Shown here piece after piece: positions 1 to 12,000 of a DNA stretch of 64,000 nt (its first letter is position 1; every line of letters starts with the position of its first letter). The DNA is from Panicum virgatum (taxonomy: Eukaryota > Streptophyta > Magnoliopsida > Poales > Poaceae). The stretch is taken from positions 315,001 to 379,000 of the forward strand of contig NC_053148.1 of NCBI RefSeq assembly GCF_016808335.1, given 5' to 3'. Made by a program: the position numbers and the translations under genes. The notes under the pieces are model-generated. The model ran no database searches. It was not told the origin of the DNA and saw only the letters and a list, made by a program, of their open reading frames with translations.

Positions 1-454
1 GTATATGGTCGTATTGTGCGTCGTAAAAGTCATACTAGGTCATTCTTGGGAAACTGAGTAGTAGGACGATTTCCAAAATTTGGAGGCCGCACATCTCATG
101 AGAGCGATTTTTTGGGTGAACGGTGAGCTTATAGATAATGTTTTTTGTCTTCCTGGTACTAAAAGGGGTTTGAAGAATTTTTCCCCCACCTTCCTATAGT
201 TTCTTTCGTTAGGTATAGCTCATGTTTTGTTTTCCCGGGTTGTTATGGTCTTACCGAAGAAGTATGAGGATTTTTAGCCTACAGGACAAGTCTTCCAGGC
301 TTAGTGGAAAAGTTTGAGGATTTCAACATGTTTTTGTTTTTGGCATCCTTTGTTGTTCGTCCTCTATACAGGGGGCGGAGCCAGGATTTTATCATAGGAG
401 GGGCCAAGAGGCTGAGTCGAAAATAAATTCATATGAAAAAAATCAAACAATATA

Positions 455-502
<48 letters not shown>

Positions 503-1197
503 CTCCAATGTAGTATGGATAAAAAGATAGTCTAGAAATGGGTCTACCAGTGATGCTAATAGCGGTGCATGTAGATGAATTTGTTGACACAAAAAAATTA
601 TGTTGGGTCAATTTGCTTCAAAAATAGTATGGAACAAAGAATACAGTAATGTTGTTTGTGGCAACCGTACATGATGCCATATTCAAGGATGAATATACGC
701 TGCTAATGCGGCAGACAGGGGCAATCAGCATCAGGTTTAGGGATTGGAAATCAAGTGACATATATAGTTTTATCCTTGAAGAGTTGGAGGCTCCAAGGTT
801 CAGTTGTGGGCTCATAGTTTACTTTTATCTTTTACCTACTTAAGTTCTAGAATAGCGTATTGCAAACAAGCTTTATGATCTATACATCCAACTATGGAAA
901 GTCATTAACTAAATACACAAAGCTAGCTTATGTATAAATCAGCAACTGTTAGAAACTACCGCCGGCAAATGTAAACACCCCTGGTCGATCTTATTATTTG
1001 GGCATATTTTGACTAAATTGGTGGATTCTTCGACCTTCCTAGCCATCACTAGTTCTATGGTTGTGGAGGGATTTTGTGTATTTCTCGAATTTCAATGGAT
1101 TTTCGGCCTAAGGTTCATTGAACTGTGGCTCATGTTTTCCGACCTTTCATGGTTTTTCTGGAGTATTATAAATATTCTTTTTAATTCAAAAGGATGT
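1..1197. other. Left flank of the retrotransposon nest, no gene recognised
   Basis: AT-rich host DNA with no ORF longer than about 65 codons and no protein similarity that I recognise. It contains a TA microsatellite and, around 370-410, a short stretch (GCGGAGCCAGGATTT, followed by a GGGGCCAAG-like block) that resembles a diverged dispersed repeat. The last five bases, GATGT (1193-1197), are the left target-site duplication of E1. They match GATGT at 59272-59276, so this flank was originally joined directly to the SKS-gene side of the window. Confidence 0.6.
456..500. repeat. (TA)n microsatellite
   Basis: About 22 uninterrupted TA units. The apparent Tyr/Ile reading frame across it on the minus strand comes from the repeat and is not a gene. 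Confidence 0.95.
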
Positions 1198-1726
1198 TGA
1201 CGGGGGTGTAAACCCGGGATCCCCGACGGGCCCGATTCCTCTAAATAATAGGCCCAACAAGCCCGCTGGGCTCGTTGCGGCGTGGCCCGCCAAACCGGCG
1301 TAGGCGACTGCCTTCCTTCAGAAGCCATCACGGCCGAAGGCCAGCCCTCAGGAGACATGTGGAGGCCTCCCGACCTAGTGCCCCGGGTCAGCGCCGTACC
1401 AGACGACCCGGGCCGTGCGCTCCAAGGCTGCCGCCCCACGAAACGGGCATTGCCGGTCAAACTAGGCCCCGTACAGGCTCCACGACGCCCGCTCCTCTCC
1501 TCCTGCTGCACGAACGTGGTCTACAGGGCCTCTGACAAGGGCACAGTGCCGGCCGCGCGGGCCTCGCGACACAACGGGAGAGTGCGTCAACGAACATCGC
1601 CTCCCACGCCGTAATGATGGCCTTCCCTGCACCGCTACTCCATTACGCCAGCAGGTGTGACCGGACGGCTCCACCTGGCCGCAGTAAGGCACCCCTCACC
1701 GGGCGTGCTGTCCTTCAGGCAGAGGC
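1198..1726 (+). repeat. E1 5' LTR, first part
   Basis: Aligns with the beginning of the 3' LTR (58192-58718) at several percent divergence. It is cut by E2 after GAGGC (1722-1726), and that pentamer is repeated at 17997-18001 where the LTR resumes. Where the 3' LTR has TATAAATA near its start (58234), this copy reads TCTAAATA (1240-1247). Confidence 0.93.
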
Positions 1727-2500
1727 TGTGACACCTCAGGTGTTAGCACCTTTAAATCCAATCAATGTACCTTAGTTAAAGTTAAAAGAAAAATTTGAGA
1801 AATTAATTTAAAGAGAAAGGATCAAATAAAAGACAAATCATACAAAAGAAATTAAAGGAAAAAGAAAAAGGAGTGAAAAGCTACTCAAAATTTAATTCAT
1901 AAAGGTGCACAAAATTTTTGTTGGCTCATGAGAGGTGTTTCAATTGACATGTGCTCAATTGAACTTCAGCCAAAATCAATTCAAAAACTGAATAAAACTA
2001 GAGTCCTTTTGTGCCAATATGCAAATGCACCAATAGTTCGAAATGTGAGTTTCAAATGAAAATTTGCATAACACGAAAGTTGTAGACCTTGAAAAATTAT
2101 GCAAAAGTGGTATTCAACACTTTTCCATTTGAGCCCTCCAATTAGGAGATAATTTTAGTTTACCGAGAGGTCCCTGGAATTTCAGAAATCACATTTATGC
2201 CCTTATCTCCATCTCTCTCTCCCCCGGTTGCTCTGTTCGCGCCGCCCGCCGTACGCCGCCGGTGGACTTCGTCCACCGCGCGCCCGCGGCCAAATGGACC
2301 CGGGGAAGCCTCTCCGCGCCACCTGGCCCGCCCCTTGGCACCCTCCCACGCCCACACGCGTCCCAGGCCGCTTCCCGGGCCGCCACGACACCCCCGCCAT
2401 GCGCCGCGCCGCTGCCGCTCCGCCCGCTCGCCGTCGTGCGCCCCTGACCCAAATCGACCGCCCCCAGTCGCTCCATTCCTCACCCAGGAGCTCGTTGGCC

Positions 2501-2507
2501 TATAAAG
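2501..2507 (+). promoter_or_regulatory. E2 LTR core promoter TATA box
   Basis: TATAAAG directly after a GC-rich stretch and followed about 30 nt later by the C-rich segment expected of an LTR transcript start. The identical box occurs at 14381-14387 in the 3' LTR. Confidence 0.75.
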
Positions 2508-4523
2508 ACCCACAGAACCCACAGACGCGCCCCTTCTTCCCCTTCTTCCTCCTCCCGCCGCTCCGCCATGGCCGCCGAGATCCCGCTCGCGCGGACCGGC
2601 TAGCCCAGCCCCACATTGCTCCCTCCGACCACCGCAATAGCTTCGCCACCTCCTAGATACGCTCCCCGCGCGCGGAATCGAACCCAGACCCCCTCCCGAC
2701 GCCATTCCCTTCTTGCGCCGCCGCCGGCGAGCTCAGGCTCACCGCGGACCGGCCATCTCCGGGGAAGACCGAGCCCGACAGCTACCCCAGAAGCATCCAC
2801 GAGCTCACGCGGTGCTCGTGCGCGCCTTGTTCCCCTACCCCGAGCCCTCCTTCACCTCCAGCGCCGGCGAACCGAACAACCAGCCCGCCATCAACGCCGA
2901 CGAGCTCGAACCTGTGCTCCAAACGCTCGAACGTCGACCAGGGTAGGTGTTCCTCGATCCTTTCTCCCCCACGCGCCTCCCCGTGGCAGCCCCGGTAAGC
3001 CCTGCACCGCAGAACACCACCGGCAAGATGCCACGGCGGAGAAGGCCGGCGAAGGACCCGGTTGTAATTTGTTTTTTTCGTTCAAGGGTGTCTCTGCAAG
3101 ATTTACAGTGTATACCAGTGAACTTCTAAAATGCGAAACAAATCACAGAAAAATCAAAAAAATGCAAACTCAACTGATCTGGAATCATTGTAACAAAATC
3201 TACAAATTTTGTAACATTCACATTTGCAGAAACTCAACCGAATTTAATCTAGGAAAAAGATTAAGAAAACCACCTTGTGCATGTTCATGAAGTTCTGCTC
3301 ATCAAATGACCTTGATTTTTGGATATGTTATCACTAATAGGATGATAAGGTCACAGTAAAAAGATGACACCAAACCACAACAGTTATCATGTTAGAACAA
3401 TCAAGATTCTCTAATCTGTGGTTAGCTTTCTCGATTTAATTCTGGAAAATATGCACATGAACTTGCTCTGAAATTTTTACTGCGTGCATGTAAAACGAGA
3501 ACACTGCTAATACCTAAATTTCAGATTTATTAGAGTTCATTTGCTATATACCATGATTTATGCTTGTTTAATCAACTTAATTCCTCATATATAGTTGTTA
3601 TGCTCAGAAAAATCCATGTTTATTTCTGGAGTCTCATTTTAGCTCTGTGTTCCTGTCTAAAAATTTTGAGCTGCAGTTACTGAGTTTGGATTTGTCGAAT
3701 AATCATGCTTAGCTTCTTATGGTTAGGTTTACTATTTTTGTTTTGAGTAATCCACAATGTTTCTGGGCATGATTTTTGGGCATGATCTTGTTTAGAGTAT
3801 ATTATATCTGTAATAAAAAGTTCAAATGCAATACTGGTCAAATGCACCTTGATAATTTTATGCAAACTCATGCTAAGTTAACTGAATAATTAATTTATCA
3901 TAGTGAGTTAAATCTTGAAAAATTTTCTGAAGTATTTTTATCTCATGAATAGTCTCTGGTAAAAATTTTAGAACCAAATCCTCAGTAAAACTTTCTGTAG
4001 AATTAATCTTTGTAAATGGCTTGCTGTTTTTAATCTTTTTATCACCTCTGCTATATAAGTGTATAAAATCTGGAAAAATTGCAGTACTGAGTTCATGCTT
4101 TGAAGTTGCTTGCATAAAATTTGTAGCATCAGAATCCATGTGGAACATTCTGTACAAAAATATGAAGTAACTAGAGTAATCCTTTTGCATGATTAGTTAT
4201 AGTTTTTGCTTTATGGTTAAATGTTGAAATCTATACCATAATTACTTATTTTGAATCTGAGTTACTTTAGTGTTCATCACTAGCTCTTTAGTAGTTGTGA
4301 TGTTAAGAAATAATGAAAGCATGTTATGTGTTGAAATTAAAAATGAAAACCCAAAACCCCACTCATTCATGAATAACCATAGTTATGCTTACTACTCTAT
4401 AAACGATTGCCCATGCAATGAAATGTGAAATCGGCACTAAAATAACTTAAGTGGACTACAACTTTATCGTGAAGGAAAGAAATTGTTATCCATGAATAAC
4501 TCATAATCTTGCATTGCATATAG

Positions 4524-4667
4524 AAACGGGTAATCTCGCGGACGGAGACTACGAACTGGTGCCCGCGGACTCTCGTGCGGAGCAGGAGATTAATCTGAAC
4601 TGTACTAACTTGTCTCAAGACCTGGGCCAAGCCCCAGAAGCTTTTCGGCCTGACAGTGCCCAAGAAG
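4524..4667 (+). other. Coding-like exon inside the E2 LTR
   Basis: Preceded by GCATATAG (acceptor-like, AG at 4522-4523) and followed by GCAAG, a possible GC-type donor at 4668. In the frame that begins with one base borrowed from the upstream exon it reads ETGNLADGDYELVPADSR and continues acidic and polar without a stop. It ends in phase 1, which matches the start phase of the terminal exon at 5642. The LTR of E3 has an exon of the same position and phases but different sequence. No known domain recognised. The spliced structure is inferred, not demonstrated. Confidence 0.4.
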
Positions 4668-5595
4668 GCAAGCCCCGGAGCATAATCCCACTATTTTCCG
4701 AATTATCATTCAGCTATCTATTTATTAATGTACTGTAATATTTTGTTTTTCTGCATTTAAGTTTTCTAGGCGTTGATCGAAAACCATAGATGCATGATCC
4801 CTAGGAACCTATGTTTGATACCGGATCTTTTTATCGACTAGTTGCCAGGCTAAATAGGTACGGTAGAAGTCGAGTGGTTTCCTGCCTCTCGCGAGCAAAT
4901 AGGAATTGTACTGACTTTAATTCCTGTTGAAATGTAAGGACAACGGGCGGGGTTGTGTAGTTGTGATACCCCGCTGGTATAGTCAAAAATGGCTAAGGTC
5001 GTGGTGTGTGGCTCATTTCGTTAAGCGTTTGAAAGTACTAGCCACATACCGAGAAATATGGTAATCGGTAAGCTTAAGTACCTGATTGGACCGGCGAGTG
5101 GAACGACCATTCACCCTCTTGGTAGAAGTAGGGTTTATATTTTTGTCGCGACGTACGGGTGCAGAGTGGTCGGACTCTGTAGTCGGGGAGGGTGACCCGG
5201 ATCCACGGACTGGAAAGAAAGGGGAAAAGTAGCATGGGCGGGAGCGAAGTCAATCCCCATGCGTGTGGTCTAGGTTCCCCTGGCCAGGTTGAAATTCGAT
5301 TCGGAATCGTCCGCCTCTCACGGCATGAGATTGCTTAATGATTTCGGTCACATAGAGTAACAAGTGGAACAGGATGATGATAATACGGCTGGTTGATTAA
5401 ATGGTTGCTCTACCATGTTTGAGTAGAGTTAGTTGCAAATCTAGAATGGTTAATTCCACTAGAATCTGGCTAAGTAAAACATGAAAGTAAGGATCAACAC
5501 TTAGCGGCATTTTTTTGGCAAACAAACCCTACCAACCAAAAAGCCTTGCATGTCTAGTTATCGGACTATGTTATATCCGGAGACGGGTCAGTCTT

Positions 5596-5617
5596 GCTGA
5601 GTATTAGTATACTCAGC
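5596..5617 (+). promoter_or_regulatory. Conserved LTR stem-loop (E2)
   Basis: Perfect 9-bp stem GCTGAGTAT / ATACTCAGC with a TAGT tetraloop, 24 nt upstream of a TTTTTCAG acceptor-like site. The core TGAGTAT/ATACTCA corresponds to TGAGTAC/GTACTCA in the LTRs of E3, E4 and E6. The last stem pair is therefore T-A here and C-G elsewhere, a compensated change. An identical copy is at 17476-17497 in the 3' LTR. Confidence 0.7.
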
Positions 5618-5641
5618 CTTGCTTGTGGCACTGTTTTTCAG

Positions 5642-5757
5642 GTACTAACTTTGAAGATCTGTTTGCGAGTCTTACTTGGCCTTGTACTCTGCCTCCGGGT
5701 TGGTCGGTTGAGTGGGATGGCCCTTCAGCTAGTGCTAATCACCCTCCCGCTGAGTGA
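5642..5757 (+). other. Terminal coding-like exon inside the E2 LTR
   Basis: Follows TTTTTCAG. Joined in phase 1 to the exon ending at 4667, it reads GTNFEDLFASLTWPC..., 37 further codons to a TGA at 5755-5757. An AATAAA lies 134 nt downstream (5891). This frame-consistent join gives the LTR a small split ORF. I do not recognise the product. Confidence 0.4.
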
Positions 5758-6118
5758 CGCATTCGTACGGGCTTTACCGATGCGTCACGTTATTTCGTTA
5801 GTTATCTTTTAATGCTTCCGCTGAACATGAGACTTAAATAATTGAGTAGTTGGAACTCCGTAGTACTGTGCTACTCTGAACATGGTTTGTAATAAATTTT
5901 CTTTCCGCTGCAATCACTCTGAGATGTATGAAATGGTTTGTGTTGTAATCTCTGGGCTCACCTTCGTGTGAGTGTTGTCTGCTGATCCTGGAATAGCGTG
6001 GCTTTTATCGAGGCTTCACTCGAGGAACTACCGGTGAGTGCCAAAATTGGGTCAGAGTTGCTTAGCAACGAAGATCAGTGCACCCGGGCCCAGTAGTTTT
6101 GGGTGGTTCCGCCACAGC

Positions 6119-6130
6119 TGGCATCAGAGC
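6119..6130 (+). promoter_or_regulatory. E2 primer-binding site
   Basis: TGGCATCAGAGC, two bases after the LTR end, matches the initiator-tRNA-Met type site TGGTATCAGAGC except for T to C at position 4. E3 has the unaltered version (25734). Confidence 0.8.
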
Positions 6131-7516
6131 TCGCAGACAGCCTACCAGAGATGACAGCCTCGGTTTTCAAAACAATAAATCAAAACTTGACTTCAAAACT
6201 ACTAAAGTTTTTGAAAGAGTTTAGGATCTCCAAGGACAAGTCTAGAACGTAAAGCCCTATGGGATCTTATGGGTATAATCAGGTGGCTTATTTTGTATGG
6301 CTAAGTTCCAGCACATTACTTTTCAGTTTTTAAATTCTGTAATCTAAATTCTGCAACTACATCATCGCCACGAAGGTATGCTTACTCAGTCAGCTGAGGG
6401 AGTCTGACCTTTCCGTCGGTGATGCGAGCCGAACGCTGGAGCTCAAGCAGTGGCCTACTTGAGCTGCTGCCCATATACCAACTTCGGTTGAGTATATGGG
6501 GAGTAATGGTTCGAAATTGGAATTCAATTCCCCGTCAAAGACGGTACTCAGTCAATACGTTGTTTCGATAACGTATGCTTAACGTTGTCCATACGGCGGT
6601 AATGGTATGGATGCCGATTCTATAGTGATCGGTAATGTATGGGGACGCTTTCGTGAGTGCTGGCACGAAAGGTTCATTTTATATACTGTCAATCTTCTGC
6701 AGGTACGCTAACTCGAAATCGAATTATAGGCTATCTAGCTATATCGAGTAGCTATATAGTGAGAGACGTAATATGTATGCCACCAAAGTCATCGCGTAAG
6801 ACCAAGGTTACTTGGCAATTTTTCCTTGGTGAGGACGTATAGGTTCTGCATTCATTCTCAAAAAGGTTAGCAAATAAATCTCTGGAGAAATCGCAAGTAA
6901 ATCAGCGAAAATACTATCCTACGGAGCATCCAGAAAGTCTGTAACCTGGTTTCCACGAATTTTAACCTTCTGTTAAGTCACTCAAATCGACTTGGGGTAG
7001 TAAGACTAAATGATGTTTCCTAAGTTATCAAGCTGCTGTAAAAATTTGAAAATTTTTGAAGCCTTCTAGCATGGCCTTTGTATTTTTGGATCAACCATGT
7101 GTAAAACTGTTAACTCTGAACAGTCTATACAACTGAAATTTTTCGACCTTTATAAGTTGTTCAAACTAAAAATCGTTCAACATGAAAGTTGTAGACAACT
7201 AAGTGATGAGCTTACCATAAAAATTTGAAAAATTTTTGACGTCTGGGTTGAGAGTTATAGTCAAAATACACCCTCTCTGGACACTCAGTTTTCCTGGTTG
7301 ACATCACTCTGAATACCTGAGCATATCACCCCCATAGAATCTGAATTGACCTTAGTGATGACTAGGTGAATTGTTCCTTAATATCAGAGGGATCTTGTGT
7401 AAATTTTTGAGAATTTTTGAAGCAAGTTCTCTACAGTTTTGGCCATTTCTTTCACTGTTCCAGAGTTAGTAGTTCTTGTTACCATCAGCTGATCCATCGG
7501 TCTTTTGTTGGGACAG
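6131..7516 (+). other. E2 untranslated leader, intron-like
   Basis: No credible ORF. It contains three diverged copies (near 7035, 7220 and 7395) of an AT-rich unit built on TAAAAATTTGAAAATTTTTGA, and an AAAGTTGTAGA word at 7185. Similar units recur in the spacer before gag (8880). It ends with GGGACAG immediately before the ATG of the extra ORF, consistent with a 3' splice site. Confidence 0.6.
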
Positions 7517-8416
7517 ATGGAAGAGCTGCTGGTCGTTGACGCGCAGGGGCACGTGCACTCCGCCTGCCTGCACTGGGACGGGTTTCCCCGCCGTCTTTGG
7601 GAGCTTTTGAGTGCAGCCGGTTACCTCCAGCCACCGGTTTACGATGGCCACGAGTTTGTGGAGGACGGAGTTCGTCGCTGCAGTGTGACAATGGTGATTC
7701 CGCAGCACCCGCTCAACGGGTGGGAGCCGATCGTGACTCAGATGGTCGGTCACTACCTGTTGGACACCTGGGAGCTTACCGCCATGAGGGCGATGACCAC
7801 CTTTTGCTCTTTGCGCCCTCTGGAGGTAGTTCTGACCGCGTTCGGGTTGTTCCCTGCACCTGACCCGGCAGACCCGCTTTGGCTCGACCGGATGGCACAC
7901 GTGGACGTGGTCGCTACCCTTGACCCGGTCGGGGCACTTCGGACAACAGCGATGTGCTTGGACGGCCTCTACAGGCTTCACACTTACCAGAGTTACGCCG
8001 TCGCTCAGTTGGTGGACCACGCTCAGGCCTTGCACCTGGCAGTCCAGCTGAGAGATGGGCAGCTTCAGGAGGCTAGTACCGAGCTCGAGAGCAGGGCTAC
8101 TCTTATCGCCCAGCTCCACGGCTAGGTTCACGAGCTTCAGGACACTGTGTCGGATCGTGACGCTACGATCAACTTCCTGGAGGACCAGTTTCACGACCTG
8201 CAGCTTGAGGTGGACGAGGCTCAGGGGCAGCTCCACGCGATACAGCACGCGCAGGATGCCCTTCACGCACCTCCCGACGAGATGCAGGTGGACGAGGAGG
8301 ACGAGCCCCAGGAGATAGAGGGCGTTTCAGAGATGGACTCCGAGGACCAGGCGCCGCAGCCCGCGCCGGTTGAGGTTCACACTCCCGCGGCGAGTGAGGC
8401 ATCGGTCAACATGTAG
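7517..8416 (+). pseudogene. E2 extra ORF upstream of gag (one in-frame TAG)
   Basis: A 300-codon frame including the terminator, starting at an ATG that directly follows CAG. It is interrupted only by TAG at 8123-8125, in the sequence QLHG*VHELQD. The N-terminal 150 residues form a compact region with the pattern PPVYDGHEF..GVRRC, then DTWELTAM, then PLWLDRM. The same pattern, in the same order, occurs in the two extra ORFs of E3 (25872 and 26894). A heptad-like, probably coiled-coil segment follows (about residues 150-250), then a very acidic tail (VDEEDEPQEIEG...). It ends at TAG 8414-8416. I recognise no named domain. Extra ORFs are known from several plant Ty3/gypsy lineages, but I cannot place this one. 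The TAG is one C-to-T step from CAG, so it may be a fresh mutation or a leaky stop. Confidence 0.75.
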
Positions 8417-9070
8417 ACCGAGGCGCTGTTTCTTAGATTTTGTAGACTCCTCTTAGTGTGGCCTACTTTTGGATCATGGCTACTAGGCTAACTTAGAGTT
8501 GAGTAACCCCCTTAGTACTGATGTTAGGAGTGACCAAGTAGAAATGAGAGCACGATGGATGTAATGAACCCCTAATGCTACTAGTGTTAATTGTCAGTGG
8601 TCTGCAAAAAGCTGAAGGCAGCAGCTAGTTCGAATTTTTATCCTCTTTTCCTTTCGGATTTAGCTCCTGAGTTGAATACCAAAGTTGTTCCAAATTTCAT
8701 CAGGAACCTGCTCGCAAAATTTCAGCCCAAACGGATTGGTATTGCAGGAGATAATCGCAAATTACAGAAGCTCTGTTTTCTGTGAAACAGAAAAACCAGA
8801 GGAGGAGTAAATGAATTTTTCGACTAACCTACTCTGGAAATCTGACTTTGTGATGACTACCAAAGTTGTAGATCATGAAATTATCTATCTCCTGTAAAAA
8901 TTTCAAGTTTATATCAAGTCCCGAACTCCAGTTATGAGCGTTTTCGTATCGCTGGCGTTGCTGCACAACCTGATTAAGCAATTTCCAGTATCTCCATGTC
9001 ACTTTGAGTTGTATATTCCATTTGAAATGATGATAATGATGAGCCTAATGCAAAAGTACTCACATTTCAG
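8417..9070 (+). other. E2 spacer between extra ORF and gag, intron-like
   Basis: Non-coding and AT-rich, with repeated words shared with the leader (CCAAAGTTGTAGATCATG near 8860, CTGTAAAAATTTCAAG near 8900). It ends in ACTCACATTTCAG, a good 3' splice site, and the gag ATG is the next base. Confidence 0.6.
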
Positions 9071-12000
9071 ATGGTTGGATCAACTCGAGGCACCCCTAGT
9101 GGTTTTGGAGCCGGAGGGAATGGCGATCCACCTCCACCTCCTCCACCAGTGGGTATTGCTGAGGTTCTTGCCGCCCAGACGGAAATTCTGCGGCAGCTGG
9201 TTCAAGCTCAGCAGCAACCGCGGGGTGGGCATCATGCTCATCACGCACAAGAGGCGAGCTACCAAGATTTCCTCAGTACTCAGCCTCCGCTGTTCAATAA
9301 AGCGGATGAGCCTCTGGACGCTGACGCTTGGATTCGCACGATCGAGTCCAAGTTTTCTCTATTGACTACTCCTTGTTCCGAAGCGAACAAGACTCGCTAT
9401 GCCGCGCAGCAGCTTCGCGGATCAGCTCGTATGTGGTGGGATCATTACCACGGGATGCTACCGGCTGATCATGTGGTGAATTGGAATGAATTCAAACTGG
9501 CTTTTCGAGATCATCATATTCCAGCTGGACTTCTTGACCGTAAGCTCAACGAGTTCTTGGCCTTAACTCAGGGCACTCGTACCGTGGTGCAGTATGCTCA
9601 AGTATTCCATCAATTGTGTCAATATGCTGGACATCACGCGGATACCGACACTAAGAAGCGTGAACGCTTCCGTCGAGGCCTTAGCACCAAGTTACAAGAA
9701 AGGCTAAATCTTGTCCGTGCAGACTCCTTCAATGAATTGGTGAATATGGCTATATCTCAGGAAGATCTTATTTCTGCACACCGCGCTGAAAAGAAGCGCA
9801 AGGCACCTGCTGGACCCTCGAGTGCCTCTGCACCGAGGTATCGTATTGTGCAAAATAGCCCACCCGCACTCTCTCAGAAGGCCCCTCAGCCAGGGCGTTG
9901 GATTATTCGACCTCCCCAACAGCAGCAGCAGACTCGATTCGGGTTTCCTCAGCAAGCTCGATTTGCACCTCAGCAGCAGCAGAACGGCCCTAGGCCGAAT
10001 ACTCAGCCAGCCGCTCGCCCTGATAACAATAACCGCTGTTTCCGATGCGGGAGTCCAGATCACTTTGCCAAGATGTGCCCCCAGGCGGGACAAACTCAAG
10101 GGCAGGCTTCTCGCAGGAACGATCAGAATAAGGGCAAGAGGCAAACCATTCAAGTCAGGCAGGGCCGACTTAACTTCACCAATCTTGCTGAACTTCCCGA
10201 GGGAGCACCAATCATGTCGGGTACATTCTCTATAAACCATCACCCCGCAGTTATCTTATTCGATTCTGGTGCATCTCATAGCTTCATTAATTCTAAGTTT
10301 GGAGCAAAAGTTGGTTTAGATTTTTGCCACACCAAAGGCTCTTATATGATATCTACTCCTGGTGGTAAAATAGCATCCAACCAAATGGTTAGAACAGCAC
10401 CGCTTAAGTTGGGTAGTAGAACGATTTCAACCGAGTTAATCCTATTACCACTAGAAGGAATTGATGTTATTTTGGGAATGGAATGGATGAAAAGACATGG
10501 GGTAGTGTTAGATATCACTTCCCGAGCTGTCGAAATAAATTCTCCAACTCATGGTCAATCGGTTCTATATTTACCTCATCACCAATGCAACAACTCTTGT
10601 GCCTATGCCATGAAAGATATTCGTCTCGAAGATATTCCGGTAGTCCGTGAATATGCAGATGTGTTTCCGGACGATTTACCTGGTATGCCGCCAGACCGGG
10701 ATATCGAATTTATCATTGAACTTCAGCCTGGTACCGCACCTATTTCAAAAAGGCCGTACCGAATGCCGCCTAAAGAATTAGCTGAACTAAAAATCCAGCT
10801 ACAAGAACTTTTGGACAAGGGTTTTATTCGCCCAAGTGCTTCACCTTGGGGTTGCCCAGCATTGTTCGTAAAGAAGAAGGATGACAGCCTGAGGTTGTGT
10901 GTTGACTACCGGCCTCTCAATGCGGTGACCATCAAAAATAAATATCCACTTCCCCGCATTGATGTACTGTTTGATCAATTGGCTGGAGCAAAGATTTTCT
11001 CCAAGATTGATCTTCGTTCGGGTTATCATCAAATTAAAATCCGGCCTTGCGATATTCCCAAGACCGCCTTCTCAACCCGATATGGTCTCTATGAATATTT
11101 GGTTATGTCTTTCGGTCTCACCAATGCTCCGGCTTATTTTATGTATCTCATGAACTCGGTATTTATGCCGGAACTTGACAAGTTTGTCGTGGTCTTTATT
11201 GACGACATTCTGATCTATTCCAAAGATGAAGCAGAACATGAGCAACATCTGCGCATTGTTCTTCAACGTCTCAGAGATCATAAGCTGTACGCAAAATTCT
11301 CCAAGTGTGAATTCTGGCTGGACACAGTCAAATTTCTGGGTCACACTATATCTAGTGAAGGCATTTCAGTTGATCCCAGCAAAGTACAAGAAGTGATGGA
11401 CTGGAAGCCTCCTACTTCAGTTCATCAGATCCGCAGTTTTCTCGGCTTGGCGGGGTATTACCGCAGATTTATTCCGGACTTCTCCAGAATTGCTAAGCCC
11501 ATGACAGAACTACTAAGAAAAGATGTCAAGTTTAAATGGAACACAAAGTGTGATGAAGCATTCCATACATTGAGAGCACATCTAACCACTGCACCAGTCT
11601 TGGCTCAACCTGACAACAATAAACCATACGATGTTTATTGTGATGCTTCAGGCACTGGTCTTGGTTGTGTTCTAATGCAAGACAATCGGGTGATAGCTTA
11701 TGCTTCCCGAGCTCTTCGGCCACACGAGCTAAATTATCCCACTCATGATCTGGAACTAGCCGCCGTTATTCATGCTCTCAAGCTTTGGAGACATTATCTT
11801 ATGGGCACCCATTGCAATATCTATACCGACCATAAGAGTCTCAAATACATTTTCACTCAAAGTGAGCTGAATATGAGGCAACGAAGATGGCTGGAATTAA
11901 TCAAAGATTATGATCTGGAGGTTCATTATCACCCGGGCAAGGCTAATGTGGTAGCCGATGCGCTCAGTCGCAAGGTTCACTGCAATTGCCTTGCAATGGA

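Larger units (their letters stand above)
1727..6116 (+). repeat. E2 5' LTR (4390 bp)
   Basis: Starts TGTGACACCTC and ends GCCACA. It holds an AT-rich left part, a C-rich segment with TATA box (2501) and 5' transcribed region, and a splice-donor-like GTAGGT at 2943. A long AT-rich intron-like stretch ends at TATAG (4523). Downstream are a coding-like exon (4524-4667), a 9-bp stem-loop (5596-5617), an acceptor TTTTTCAG (5641), a terminal exon (5642-5757) and an AATAAA at 5891. There is a tiny 11-codon ORF from ATG 2568. The long frames in the GC-rich part are probably composition artefacts. Confidence 0.96.

Noticed and set aside
429..611. Minus-strand frame with a Tyr-Ile repeat
   Set aside because: Product of the TA microsatellite.
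1240..1247. Loss of the TATAAATA box in the E1 5' LTR as the cause of silencing
   Set aside because: A second, better placed box (TATAAAA, 18286 and 59003) is intact in both LTRs, so the first box is probably not the core promoter.
2160..3290. Several overlapping frames in the GC-rich part of the E2 LTR (repeated at 14040-15170)
   Set aside because: Open in up to five frames at once and Pro/Arg-rich. Composition explains them, and nothing singles out one frame.
7466..8266. 266-codon minus-strand frame opposite the E2 extra ORF
   Set aside because: Mirror of a real plus-strand coding region. The plus frame has homologues in E3, the minus frame none that I can see.
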